From Clostridiales bacterium (lineage in GTDB: Bacteria > Bacillota > Clostridia > Saccharofermentanales > Saccharofermentanaceae), in NCBI GenBank assembly GCA_017554745.1, contig JAFZHS010000008.1, forward strand, positions 62,001-126,000: DNA of 64,000 nucleotides. The letters are read 5' to 3'. A program made the position numbers and the translations under genes. This document shows positions 7,543 to 16,526 of this stretch, one piece after another. The notes under the pieces are model-generated. The model did not search any database. It was given only the letters and a program-made list of their open reading frames with translations, and had not been told where the DNA came from. Position 1 is the first letter of the stretch. Each line of letters opens with the position of its first letter.

Positions 7543-9777
7543 ATGATGGAACAGATCGTAGTTTATAATGAATCGCTCAAGGAAAGTGTTTACAAATTTA
7601 CGGATAAATGCTTTCTTGAGATAGGCAAAACATTTGAGCCTGACGGCAGGCATTCGTTTTATAACGACATCGAAAAAGAGTTCGACCGTTTCTGGTGTCT
7701 GCTCACAGATGAAAAAGTCACCGGCACTGTCGGGATAAGGAAAGAGGACGATACTACAGCAGAGCTTAAAGCCATGTATCTTTCCAAAGAACTGCGCGGA
7801 AAAGGATACGGGTATAAGCTTCTTGATCTGGCCATGACTTATTCCAAAGAGAAGGGTTACAAGCGTGTCGTGCTTGATTCGATGTCAAAATACGAAGCAG
7901 CGTTAAAGCTTTATGAGAAATACGGATTCAAGAGGATCGACAGATATAATGACAATCAAAAAGCAGATGTGTTTATGGAATATGTTTTCGAGCCGGTTAT
8001 GGACAGACCTGCAATAATCACTGACGACAGATACAGATTTGATTCTTTCGATAATGGTGAACCGCTTCCTTGCAGAGGCCCCAAAAGGCTTCCTGCGATG
8101 GGCTGGAACAGCTGGAATCCTTTCGGAAGCAACAACAATGAAGAGCTTACAAGAGCGCAGGCAGATAAGATCATTGAGCTTGGCCTTGATAAGTTCGGCT
8201 ACAAGTATGTTGTTTTAGATGACGGCTGCTACAGCTTTCAGAGAGTTAACGGCAAGCTTGTTAATCACGAAGAGAGATTCCCCGGCGGCCTTAAGTCAAT
8301 ATCAGATTATATTCACGGCAAGGGATTGAAGTTCGGAATGTATAACGACATCGGCACTAATCTTTGCGGCGGAGCTGCTGTCGGGACGCACGGTCACGAG
8401 AAGGAAGATGCGGAGTCTTACCGCGAATGGGACATCGATTATATCAAGGTCGATAACTGTTATTACATGTGGGACAACGCGACCTTTGCGGATCCTGAGA
8501 ATGCAAAATATTCCTATGCCCCGAACATTAAGAGTATAAAGGTCACAGGTCCTGATTTTGAAGCAATCCTGGACCCTGAAGATGTAACGGTCTCAGGTAT
8601 GAGAGCGCAGATAAAAGACGGCTATATAACTGCTATCGGTACGTTTGACGGCACAGCTCCAGATAACACGCCTATAGGCCTTCAGAGTTCGGAGGTCAGC
8701 TTTGATCTTGCTGTCCCGTGCGAAGGCGATTATAAGATCTCAGTTAACTATGCGACGGGAAAAGAAGAGGGCATCGGTCAGTGGCTTCAGATAAGAACTG
8801 AACAAGAAAAGACAGGCAAACTGACTTTTGATGACATGCTTCCCGAGACGGAATCACCTACAGATTTCAAATGGTCTGACGGTATCGATATAAAGCTTCA
8901 CGAGGGCGTTAACAATATCCGCCTGATGAATCACAGAAGGCAGGAAAATACGCTGGTGTCTTATGCGACTTTGCTTGAAGAGATAAGAAAAGCAATGCCT
9001 GATAAGGACATCGTCTATTCAATCTGCGAATGGGGCAAGACCATGCCTTCTGACTGGGGCTACAAGGTAGGTGACAGCTGGAGAATACTGAACGATATCA
9101 CTTTTGCAGTAGGCTCTCCTGAGGGCGATTACGGCACCGGTCAATGGTTTGATAAATACACGAACAGCATCACGTCACAGTACAACAAGTGCGTTATCAT
9201 GGATGAGTTCGCGTCTCTTGATAGAGGCTGGAACGACCCTGATATGCTCATGATCGGCATGAACGGCTTAACTCCCGCAATGAACCGCACTCACATGTCG
9301 ATGTGGTGCATGATGAATTCCCCACTGATGCTCGGTCTTGACTTAAGAAGAGTCGAAAAGGGTGACGATATCTACAAACTCATAACTAATGAGTATCTTA
9401 TCGGTATCGATCAGGATCCTTTGGGCATCCAGGCGAAGAGAATATTCACAACATATCCCTGCGAAGATCCTTCCAAGGAATATATCCGGGATATCAACAG
9501 GGTAGACGTGCTCGCCAAGCCTCTGTCCGGCGGCAGGCTGGCAGTCGCGATCTATAATCTGTCAGATGAGATCGCGGAGGAAGATATCAATCTTGATCTG
9601 GACTATATTGCAGAGAAATTGGGTGATAAATTCCCCTCTGAACTCAAGGAAATCCGGAATCTTAAGGAGATAAACGTGTGGAACGGCGATTCTGCGACCG
9701 TCTCGCACAGGATCCTCGAAAAGCCCGTGATCATTGAACCTTACGGCAATGTAACATTGTTACTTGAGGGTATTTGA
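7543..9777 (+). CDS. GNAT acetyltransferase fused to GH27 alpha-galactosidase
   Basis: 744 residues in one frame. Residues 1-150 form a GNAT domain with the acetyl-CoA loop (LRGKGYGYKLL) and the closing YEKYGFKRI. Residues ~180-744 are a GH27 (melibiase) barrel: PAMGWNSWNPFG, DDGCYS, nucleophile D304 in DYIKVDNC, acid/base D518 in SWRILNDIT. Between strands, residues ~325-475 hold an inserted beta-rich segment resembling a carbohydrate-binding module. There is no signal peptide, so it should hydrolyse terminal alpha-galactosides in the cytoplasm. The Met near residue 153 has no ribosome site, arguing for true fusion. The acetyltransferase substrate is unknown. Confidence 0.87.
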   Translation: MMEQIVVYNESLKESVYKFTDKCFLEIGKTFEPDGRHSFYNDIEKEFDRFWCLLTDEKVTGTVGIRKEDDTTAELKAMYLSKELRGKGYGYKLLDLAMTYSKEKGYKRVVLDSMSKYEAALKLYEKYGFKRIDRYNDNQKADVFMEYVFEPVMDRPAIITDDRYRFDSFDNGEPLPCRGPKRLPAMGWNSWNPFGSNNNEELTRAQADKIIELGLDKFGYKYVVLDDGCYSFQRVNGKLVNHEERFPGGLKSISDYIHGKGLKFGMYNDIGTNLCGGAAVGTHGHEKEDAESYREWDIDYIKVDNCYYMWDNATFADPENAKYSYAPNIKSIKVTGPDFEAILDPEDVTVSGMRAQIKDGYITAIGTFDGTAPDNTPIGLQSSEVSFDLAVPCEGDYKISVNYATGKEEGIGQWLQIRTEQEKTGKLTFDDMLPETESPTDFKWSDGIDIKLHEGVNNIRLMNHRRQENTLVSYATLLEEIRKAMPDKDIVYSICEWGKTMPSDWGYKVGDSWRILNDITFAVGSPEGDYGTGQWFDKYTNSITSQYNKCVIMDEFASLDRGWNDPDMLMIGMNGLTPAMNRTHMSMWCMMNSPLMLGLDLRRVEKGDDIYKLITNEYLIGIDQDPLGIQAKRIFTTYPCEDPSKEYIRDINRVDVLAKPLSGGRLAVAIYNLSDEIAEEDINLDLDYIAEKLGDKFPSELKEIRNLKEINVWNGDSATVSHRILEKPVIIEPYGNVTLLLEGI

Positions 9778-9778
9778 C

Positions 9779-10144
9779 GTGATTTTGACAGGTAAATTCA
9801 TAAAATTGCTGTCAGACGATACATCCTGGACCACTGGAGAGGATTTTGGCGGCGATGGGGATACTCTCCTGCGCAAAAACTGTGCGATAATAATCCACAG
9901 ATACCTGCAAAAGGTCATGAAAGAGCCTGATGAGACGGAAAGCCTGCCTTCACCTTCTGATATTCCGGACTTGAACGATTGCAGGATCTGCGCGCCTCAT
10001 ATAGCTCAGGTGATCGCGAAAGGAATAATGGAGCCTCGCGAAATTGGCAGTTTAAAGCTTTTCGAGGGCAATAAAGAAGTGTCAGTAGAGGAAGCACTCA
10101 AGTTTGAAAATCGGATTAATTCCGATAATGGGGTAAATGTATGA
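9779..10144 (+). CDS. Small uncharacterised protein between glycosidase and lipoprotein genes
   Basis: About 121 residues if GTG at 9779 is used; GAGGG eight bases upstream favours it over the TTG at 9764, which would overlap the previous gene. Contents: ILTGKFIKLLSDD near the start, SWTTGEDFGGDGD, a charged helix, and DCRICAPHIAQVIAKGIMEPREI. No membrane segment or known motif recognised. It follows the GH27 gene by one base and overlaps the lipoprotein gene by four (ATGA), so it is translationally coupled on both sides. Confidence 0.6.
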   Translation: MILTGKFIKLLSDDTSWTTGEDFGGDGDTLLRKNCAIIIHRYLQKVMKEPDETESLPSPSDIPDLNDCRICAPHIAQVIAKGIMEPREIGSLKLFEGNKEVSVEEALKFENRINSDNGVNV

Positions 10145-10914
10145 AAAGAGCAGTTGCAATCTTGTTGACGGCATTGATGGTACTATCTCTGTCCGGCTGC
10201 CTGGGCGGAAAGGATTTCGTTGAGATCAATTCCGTAAACTTTCCTGATACTGTTGTCCTTCGTAAAGTAAAACAGTTCGATAAGAACCACAATGGCAAAT
10301 TAAGTCTGTCTGAACGCGAAAAGGTCAAGACTATTCAAATGGATAAAGTTGAAGATCTTACGGGAATAGAGTGTTTTCCAAACCTTGAGACACTTGCTTT
10401 GGATTATTCTGATTGCTCGGGTTTTGATTTCGGAAGCATTCCAAGTGTCAATTCTATTATGCTTTTTGAGTGCGAGATAGGCAGCCTTGACCTTAGTAGA
10501 AATTTGAAACTGGAACAGTTGAGAGTAGTCGACAGTCCGTTAGAAAAACTCATCCTTCCTGCCAGTGATAATCTGATGGATATAAACTGCCGGAATTGCG
10601 GCCTTACTTCGATCGATGTGACAGCGTGTCCCAAACTGGATCACCTGAATGTGACATATAATTCATTGACCGAACTCGATATCAGCAGCTGCCCGAATCT
10701 TATCAGTATCAGCTGCTATGGAAATAAGATCCCGGAATTGGATATAAGCAATTGTCCTGAGCTCGTAGAGACAGTAGAGAACTCTATTGCATCGTCACAG
10801 TCATATGGTGATAACGCCGGGATCTGCCGCATGTATTATTATGATGATCCAAGCGATATGAACATATATGGCGTACATCTTTATGTTGAAAACAAAACGG
10901 AGCTGATCTGGTAA
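10141..10914 (+). CDS. Leucine-rich-repeat lipoprotein with EF-hand-like loop
   Basis: 257 residues. A lipoprotein signal peptide with lipobox LSGC (Cys20) places it on the outer membrane face. DKNHNGKLSLSE at about 44-55 looks like a calcium-binding EF-hand/dockerin-type loop. It is followed by internalin-style leucine-rich repeats (FPNLETLALDY; LTSIDVTACPKLDHLNVTYN; LTELDISSCPNLISISCYGN). Such proteins usually bind other proteins or surface polymers. Its start codon overlaps the preceding small gene, tying it to the glycosidase operon, possibly as surface receptor; that link is inference. Confidence 0.75.
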   Translation: MKRAVAILLTALMVLSLSGCLGGKDFVEINSVNFPDTVVLRKVKQFDKNHNGKLSLSEREKVKTIQMDKVEDLTGIECFPNLETLALDYSDCSGFDFGSIPSVNSIMLFECEIGSLDLSRNLKLEQLRVVDSPLEKLILPASDNLMDINCRNCGLTSIDVTACPKLDHLNVTYNSLTELDISSCPNLISISCYGNKIPELDISNCPELVETVENSIASSQSYGDNAGICRMYYYDDPSDMNIYGVHLYVENKTELIW

Positions 10915-10959
10915 TACTAGTCTCAAGAGAATAGAACCAAAATTTAAGAGAAATCACAA

Positions 10960-13074
10960 ATGAACAGTAACATATTGAGCTTTGCAAAACCTGCTTCAGA
11001 CTGGAACGAAGCGCTCCCTGTCGGCAACGGAAGGTTGGGCGCTATGGTATTTGGCGGCGTCGCGACTGAATTGCTGCAGCTCAACGAAGACAGCATCTGG
11101 TACGGCGGCCCTAAGGACAGGGTAAATCCGTCCGCTAAAGAAAAGCTTCCTCTCATACGAAAAGCAATAGACGAAGGCCGCATCAGCGATGCCCAGGACC
11201 TTTGTGCGCTTGCGCTTTCAGGCATTCCTGACACGCAGAGCCACTATGAGCCGCTCTGCAATCTGTATATTCTCTTCGATTACGATAATGACGAAGTTAC
11301 AGACTATTCACGTGAGCTTGATATCGCGAATTCAGAAGTGCGCATTTCGTATAACAAAGAAGGCGTGAACTACAGAAGAAGCGTCATTGCAAGTTATCCA
11401 GATAAGGTGATCGCAGTTAAGCTTGGCAGTGACAAAGATGGAAAGATATCCTTCAGGACGCAGCTTGCGAGAGGCAATATTACATGGGATACGCGTTCAT
11501 TCAGGGGGCAGGTCTACAGGAACCCGGGGTATAACAATTGCGTTGATGCGATCTGCAATCCGACGGGCGATACGACGATCCTGACAGGAAGATGCGGTGG
11601 CACAGGTTCTTTGGAATTCGCATGTGAGATAAAAGTGATCGCCAAGGGCGGAAGCATTGAATCACTTGGTAATACGCTTGTGGTAAAGAATGCGGATGAA
11701 GCTTTAATCCTTATTGCTGCATCGTCGGAGTTTTATGAGAAAGATCTTAAAGGCTATCTCAATAAAACGTTAAGCGATGCATCTGATAAAGGCGCGAATA
11801 AGATTTGGGCAGATCACATAACGGATTACAGGACTCTCTACGACAGGACAAGTCTCACACTTCCTTCATCAGAATGGGATGTCGTCCGCATGTTCAACTT
11901 CGGTAAGTACCTTACCATAAGCGGAAGCCGCGAAGGCTCACAGCCGTTGAATCTTCAGGGTATCTGGAACAAGGATTTTGATCCCGCTTGGGGCTCGAAA
12001 TACACGATCAACATTAATGCTGAAATGAACTACTGGCCTTGCGAAACACTTGATCTTCCAGAGTGTCATCTGCCTCTGTTTGATCTCCTGGAGAGGATGA
12101 AGCCGAGGGGCGAAGAAGTAGCGCAGAAGATGTACGGAATGCGCGGCTTTGTCGCTCATCACAACACTGATTTCTGGGGAGACTGTGCGCCTCAGGACAC
12201 ATGCCTTTCGTCGACTTATTGGGTGCTGGGAGCGGCATGGCTCTGCCTGCATGTCTGGGAGCATTACAAGTACACAGGCGATATTGAGTTTTTGAAAGAG
12301 CATTTCGATGCGATGGTGAAAGCCGCAATATTCATTGTTGACTACAGCATAATCGACAACGGTTATCTCGTTTTGTCTCCGACCATTTCACCTGAGAATG
12401 AATATGAGCTTCCTAACGGAGAGAAGGGCTGCATCTGCAAAGGCGCATCGATGGACGATCAGATAATAAGAGAGCTTTTCGAGTGTGTGTTGTCGGCAGA
12501 AGAAATACTTAAGACGAACGCTCCTGAGATAGAAGAGATCAGAAAGAGTATTGAGCTCATAAAGCCTGTTACCACAGGAAGAGACAGCAGGATCTTAGAG
12601 TGGCACGAAGAGTATAAAGAGACTGATCCCGGGCACAGACACATATCACATCTTTTCGGATTGTTCCCCGGCACATCGATCAAAAAAGATCTTTTTGAAG
12701 CGGCTTCGAAAACATTGGAGTACCGCCTTGCAAACGGCGGCGGCCACACAGGCTGGAGCAGGGCATGGATAATCAATCTTTATGCCGCAATGGGTATGGG
12801 TGATGAAGCCTATAAGCACGTAAGACTTCTGATGGAAAAGTCTTTGCTTCCGAATCTTTTTGATAACCATCCGCCTTTCCAGATAGACGGGAATTTCGGA
12901 CTTGTATCAGGTATTGTCCGCATGATCTTAGGCCGCGACGGCGAAGAGCTTCCCGCGCTTCCCAAGGAGTGGAAAGACGGCTCTGTTACAGGCTTCAAGC
13001 TCGAAGGCGGTGCTAAGATCGATCTGGTCTGGGAAGATTATAAAGTGGTATCCAAAAGGATATATCACCCCTGA
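10960..13074 (+). CDS. GH95 alpha-L-fucosidase/galactosidase family enzyme
   Basis: 704 residues. It opens with the GH95 hallmark ALPVGNGRLGAMVFGG and LNEDSIWYGGP, continues with an N-terminal beta-sandwich (to about 270) and an alpha/alpha barrel containing ININAEMNYWP (the paired Asn), HHNTDFWGD, LSPTISPENEY (the catalytic Glu region) and QIDGNFG (Asp). Known members invert alpha-1,2-fucosyl or related alpha-L-galactosyl linkages. No signal peptide, so it acts on imported oligosaccharides. It is somewhat short of the usual ~750 residues at the C terminus. Together with the GH27 enzyme 3 kb upstream it suggests use of host or plant heteroglycans; no transporter is adjacent. Confidence 0.9.
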   Translation: MNSNILSFAKPASDWNEALPVGNGRLGAMVFGGVATELLQLNEDSIWYGGPKDRVNPSAKEKLPLIRKAIDEGRISDAQDLCALALSGIPDTQSHYEPLCNLYILFDYDNDEVTDYSRELDIANSEVRISYNKEGVNYRRSVIASYPDKVIAVKLGSDKDGKISFRTQLARGNITWDTRSFRGQVYRNPGYNNCVDAICNPTGDTTILTGRCGGTGSLEFACEIKVIAKGGSIESLGNTLVVKNADEALILIAASSEFYEKDLKGYLNKTLSDASDKGANKIWADHITDYRTLYDRTSLTLPSSEWDVVRMFNFGKYLTISGSREGSQPLNLQGIWNKDFDPAWGSKYTININAEMNYWPCETLDLPECHLPLFDLLERMKPRGEEVAQKMYGMRGFVAHHNTDFWGDCAPQDTCLSSTYWVLGAAWLCLHVWEHYKYTGDIEFLKEHFDAMVKAAIFIVDYSIIDNGYLVLSPTISPENEYELPNGEKGCICKGASMDDQIIRELFECVLSAEEILKTNAPEIEEIRKSIELIKPVTTGRDSRILEWHEEYKETDPGHRHISHLFGLFPGTSIKKDLFEAASKTLEYRLANGGGHTGWSRAWIINLYAAMGMGDEAYKHVRLLMEKSLLPNLFDNHPPFQIDGNFGLVSGIVRMILGRDGEELPALPKEWKDGSVTGFKLEGGAKIDLVWEDYKVVSKRIYHP

Positions 13075-13091
13075 TAACACATGGAAAAGGT

Positions 13092-13103
13092 TATAATGCA
13101 TCT
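13092..13103 (+). promoter_or_regulatory. Perfect -10 six bases before ATG (possible leaderless start)
   Basis: TATAAT at 13092-13097 then GCATCT then ATG at 13104. Transcription starting six to eight bases after the -10 would begin at or in the start codon. No purine-rich ribosome site lies between; GGAAAAGG further up overlaps the -10 zone. The -35 is poor. Confidence 0.45.
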
Positions 13104-13559
13104 ATGACACACAAAGAAAAAGCACTTGATTATTTCAGCAGGAAGTTCCACTGCTCGCAGGCAGTGTTAGCTGCTTATGCTCCCGAATTAGGTCTTACGG
13201 AAGAGCAAGCGTTAAAGCTAGGAGCATGCTTCGGTTCGGGAATGCGTAAAGGCGAAGTTTGCGGTGCCTGCACCGGAGCGCTCATGGTGCTTGGAGCTCT
13301 TTACGGCCAATACGATAAAGCTGATCCTGAGAGCCGTATCAGAGCTAATGAAGTAAACGACAAGATGATGGACGGATTCGCGAAGGTAAGCGGATCTTAC
13401 ATCTGCAACGACCTTCTGAAATGTGATATCTCGACACCGGAAGGCAGGAAATATGCGCTTGACAATAATCTGTTCACGGAGTTTTGTCCGCTTATGGTGG
13501 CAAATGCCGTCGATGTTTTGGAACAGATAATAAAAGAGACAGAAGAATCAGGATCCTGA
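13104..13559 (+). CDS. C_GCAxxG_C_C family redox protein
   Basis: 151 residues. Conserved cysteines appear in order: FHCSQAV, GACFGSGM, GEVCGACTGA, then YICNDLLKC and FCPLMV. This matches the C_GCAxxG_C_C family, small proteins common in strict anaerobes, thought to bind a metal centre and take part in redox reactions. It lies 18 bases before the DUF362 ferredoxin-type gene, making a redox pair. The start ATG is six bases after a perfect -10 element. Precise reaction unknown. Confidence 0.85.
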   Translation: MTHKEKALDYFSRKFHCSQAVLAAYAPELGLTEEQALKLGACFGSGMRKGEVCGACTGALMVLGALYGQYDKADPESRIRANEVNDKMMDGFAKVSGSYICNDLLKCDISTPEGRKYALDNNLFTEFCPLMVANAVDVLEQIIKETEESGS

Positions 13560-13577
13560 CCGTTAGGAGGAAACAGT

Positions 13578-14702
13578 ATGGACAAATCAAAAGTATACTT
13601 TACCGATTTCAGAACAGGACTGGGTGTAAGCCTCACGGCTAAGCTCCAGAAACTCATCAGGATGGCCGGTATCGGTTCGATCGATTTTGACGGAAAGTTC
13701 GTTGCTATCAAGATGCATTTCGGCGAACTTGGAAATCTCGCATATTTAAGGCCGAACTACGCGAAAGCAGTTGCTGATGTCATCAAGGAAAACGGCGGAC
13801 TGCCGTTCCTTACAGACTGCAATACTTTGTATCCCGGAAGCCGTAAGCACGCGCTTGAACACATGGACTGTGCCAATATCAATGGTTTTAACACGGTCAC
13901 GACAGGCTGTCAGATAATAATCGCAGACGGCTTGAGAGGAACCGATGACATTATCGTTCCGGTCCCGAATGGTGAATACTGCAAGGAAGCTTATATCGGG
14001 CGTGCGGTCATGGATGCGGATATCTTTATTTCTTTGACGCATTTCAAGGGTCACGAGCAGGCCGGCTTCGGAGGAACGATCAAGAACATCGGCATGGGAT
14101 GCGGCTCCCGCGCGGGCAAGATGCAGCAGCATCAGAGCGGCCATCCTCATGTTATAACCGAAATGTGCAGAGGATGCAGAAGATGCACCAAGGAGTGCGG
14201 TTCTAATGCGATCATCTACGAGAACAATAAAGCATGGATAGATCCTGCCAAGTGCAAGGGATGCGGCAGATGTATCGGTGCCTGCGCCTTTGATGCTATC
14301 GAGAACGATAACTGGGATGCTCCTCAGATGCTCGGCTGCAGAATGGCTGAGTATACTGCTGCAGTAATAAGCGGAAGGCCTAATTTCCACATCAGCCTGA
14401 TTACTGATGTATCGCCTAACTGTGACTGTCACGGCGAGAACGATGCACCGATCCTTCCTGATATCGGAATGCTCGCTTCATTTGATCCTGTTGCTTTAGA
14501 CCAGGCTTGTGTTGACCTCTGCTCGAAGGCTGAGCCTATCAGAAACAGCCAGCTGGGTGACAACATGGCAAGACCTGATTTCCACGATCACGGTGATGTC
14601 TGGCACAACAGTAATCCTAATGTTTCCTGGGCTGAGACTCTTGAGCATGCTGAGAAGATCGGCATCGGCACGAGAGATTATGAGTTGGTTACTATGAAAT
14701 AA
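13578..14702 (+). CDS. DUF362 protein with two 4Fe-4S clusters
   Basis: 374 residues. The N-terminal DUF362 domain (KVYFTDFRTG..., VAIKMHFGELGN, THFKGHEQAGFGGTIKNIGMG) is followed by a 2[4Fe-4S] ferredoxin insert, CRGCRRCTKEC at about 196-206 and CKGCGRCIGAC at about 225-235, and then the rest of DUF362 with a DPVALDQACVDL motif. Widespread in anaerobes; biochemical role not established, probably electron transfer. A strong TTAGGAGG precedes the ATG. Pairs with the upstream C_GCAxxG_C_C gene. Confidence 0.9.
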   Translation: MDKSKVYFTDFRTGLGVSLTAKLQKLIRMAGIGSIDFDGKFVAIKMHFGELGNLAYLRPNYAKAVADVIKENGGLPFLTDCNTLYPGSRKHALEHMDCANINGFNTVTTGCQIIIADGLRGTDDIIVPVPNGEYCKEAYIGRAVMDADIFISLTHFKGHEQAGFGGTIKNIGMGCGSRAGKMQQHQSGHPHVITEMCRGCRRCTKECGSNAIIYENNKAWIDPAKCKGCGRCIGACAFDAIENDNWDAPQMLGCRMAEYTAAVISGRPNFHISLITDVSPNCDCHGENDAPILPDIGMLASFDPVALDQACVDLCSKAEPIRNSQLGDNMARPDFHDHGDVWHNSNPNVSWAETLEHAEKIGIGTRDYELVTMK

Positions 14703-14790
14703 ATAAGTTGTCCTAAAAATCTAATATGATTTTTCATCTCCCACGGGTATAATGTCCTGATAAAACAACAGGCAGCCTGTGGGAGTATTT

Positions 14791-16518
14791 ATGTTAAAGA
14801 ACTTGAGAAAGCTTATCAGCTACTATAAGCCGTACATGGGGACATTCCTTCTGGATATGTTCTTTGCTGTCGTGGCTTCAGCTATAGCGCTTGTCATCCC
14901 GCTGGTCGTCCGATATATCACTTCGGATGTTATCTACATGGAGCAGGGTGCAAAGGAGAGGATAATCAATCTCGGCATCGTGCTCTTGGGTCTTGTCATC
15001 GTACAGTTTTTCGCGAACTTCTACATAACGAATATAGGCCACGTTATGGGGGCCAAGATGGAGTACAACATGCGTGCCGAGATATTCGCTCATCTGCAGA
15101 AACTGTCATTCTCTTTCTACGACGACCAGAAGACCGGCCAGCTCATGAGCAGGATCACGAATGACCTTTTTGAGATAACGGAGCTTCTGCACCACGGCCC
15201 CGAAAACATTGTAATCTCCGTCATTAAGATAGTCGGTGCCTTCATAATCCTGTTTGGTATCAGCAAATACCTTACGGCTGCTGCATTCATTATGCTGCCC
15301 CTCATGTTCTTATTCGTTTTCTTCCTGAACAAAAGGATGCGCAAGGCGTTCAAGAACAACAGGAAAAAGGTTGCGGAGATCAACTCGAGGGCAGAAGATA
15401 ACCTTTCCGGCATCAGAGTCGTTAAGTCATTTGCCAATGAAGACATTGAGATCGCAAAGTTTAAAGAGGGCAACGACGCTTTCCTGAAGACTAAGAAAAA
15501 CAGTTATCTCTATCTCGGTCTGTTCCAGTCGGGTATGACGGCTTTTATCCTGCTGGTAAACATTGTGGTCATAATCACAGGCGCGGTCCTGATCTCTGAC
15601 GGGCTTGTTGAGATTCCTGACTTCATTGCGTTCCTTTTGTATATCAATACATTCACGGAGCCCATCAGGGTCATCGTTGATTTCACTGAGCAGTTCCAGA
15701 ACGGCTATACGGGCTTTGAGAGATTTGCGGAGATAATGAATATCGAGCCTGATATCAAGGACAAGGAAGATGCTGTCGACATGACTGATGTCAAAGGCGA
15801 CATCTTATTCGATGATGTATCGTTCAAGTATAAGGACGGCGCACACAGGGTACTGCGTCATATCAATCTGGATATCGAAGCAGGATCTTACGTTGCATTA
15901 GTCGGTTCATCTGGCGGCGGCAAGACTACGCTCTGCAGCCTCATTCCGAGGTTTTACGATGTAACGAACGGCTCCATTAAGATCGATGGCAAAGACATAC
16001 GCGACATTAAGCTTAAGAGCCTTCGTGATCACATTGGAATCGTGCAGCAGGATGTTTATCTGTTTGCCGGAACCGTACTGGAAAACATAAGTTACGGCAA
16101 GCCCGGATCTACCAAAGAAGAGATAATCGAAGCAGCAAAACTTGCGAATGCGCATGATTTCATTATGGAGCTTCCGAACGGTTACGATACTGATATCGGA
16201 CAGCGCGGAATCAAGCTTTCAGGCGGTCAAAAGCAGAGGCTTTCCATCGCCAGAGTTTTCCTCAAGAACCCGCCTATCCTTATCTTCGATGAGGCAACAA
16301 GCGCTCTTGATAACGAGAGCGAGAACATCGTAAAAGAGTCATTGGAAAAGCTCGCAAAGAACAGAACGACGATAGTTATTGCGCACCGCTTGTCTACTGT
16401 AAGGAATGCGGAGAGGATCCTTGTTCTTACAGAGAACGGTATTGAAGAGAGCGGTACCCATGATGAACTCATGGCTAAGGACGGTATCTACGCAGGACTT
16501 TATAAGTGGAACGCGTGA
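14791..16518 (+). CDS. ABC exporter, fused membrane and ATPase domains
   Basis: 575 residues. Six membrane helices (about 1-300) followed by an ATP-binding domain: Walker A GSSGGGKTT, Q-loop, signature LSGGQKQR, Walker B ILIFDEATSALD, and the switch histidine AHRLS. This is the MsbA/LmrA-like half-transporter design, working as a dimer; substrate is not predictable. GGGAG seven bases before ATG 14791 is preferred to the GTG 12 bases earlier. A TATAAT at 14748-14753 is the likely -10. Followed at eight bases by a GNAT gene. Confidence 0.93.
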   Translation: MLKNLRKLISYYKPYMGTFLLDMFFAVVASAIALVIPLVVRYITSDVIYMEQGAKERIINLGIVLLGLVIVQFFANFYITNIGHVMGAKMEYNMRAEIFAHLQKLSFSFYDDQKTGQLMSRITNDLFEITELLHHGPENIVISVIKIVGAFIILFGISKYLTAAAFIMLPLMFLFVFFLNKRMRKAFKNNRKKVAEINSRAEDNLSGIRVVKSFANEDIEIAKFKEGNDAFLKTKKNSYLYLGLFQSGMTAFILLVNIVVIITGAVLISDGLVEIPDFIAFLLYINTFTEPIRVIVDFTEQFQNGYTGFERFAEIMNIEPDIKDKEDAVDMTDVKGDILFDDVSFKYKDGAHRVLRHINLDIEAGSYVALVGSSGGGKTTLCSLIPRFYDVTNGSIKIDGKDIRDIKLKSLRDHIGIVQQDVYLFAGTVLENISYGKPGSTKEEIIEAAKLANAHDFIMELPNGYDTDIGQRGIKLSGGQKQRLSIARVFLKNPPILIFDEATSALDNESENIVKESLEKLAKNRTTIVIAHRLSTVRNAERILVLTENGIEESGTHDELMAKDGIYAGLYKWNA

Positions 16519-16526
16519 GGTGAAAT

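Noticed and set aside
7990-8080. Possible frameshift or assembly join between GNAT and GH27
   Set aside because: The frame runs through without interruption, codon use is uniform, and no ribosome site supports a separate GH27 start. Kept as a fusion, though read-level checking remains worthwhile.
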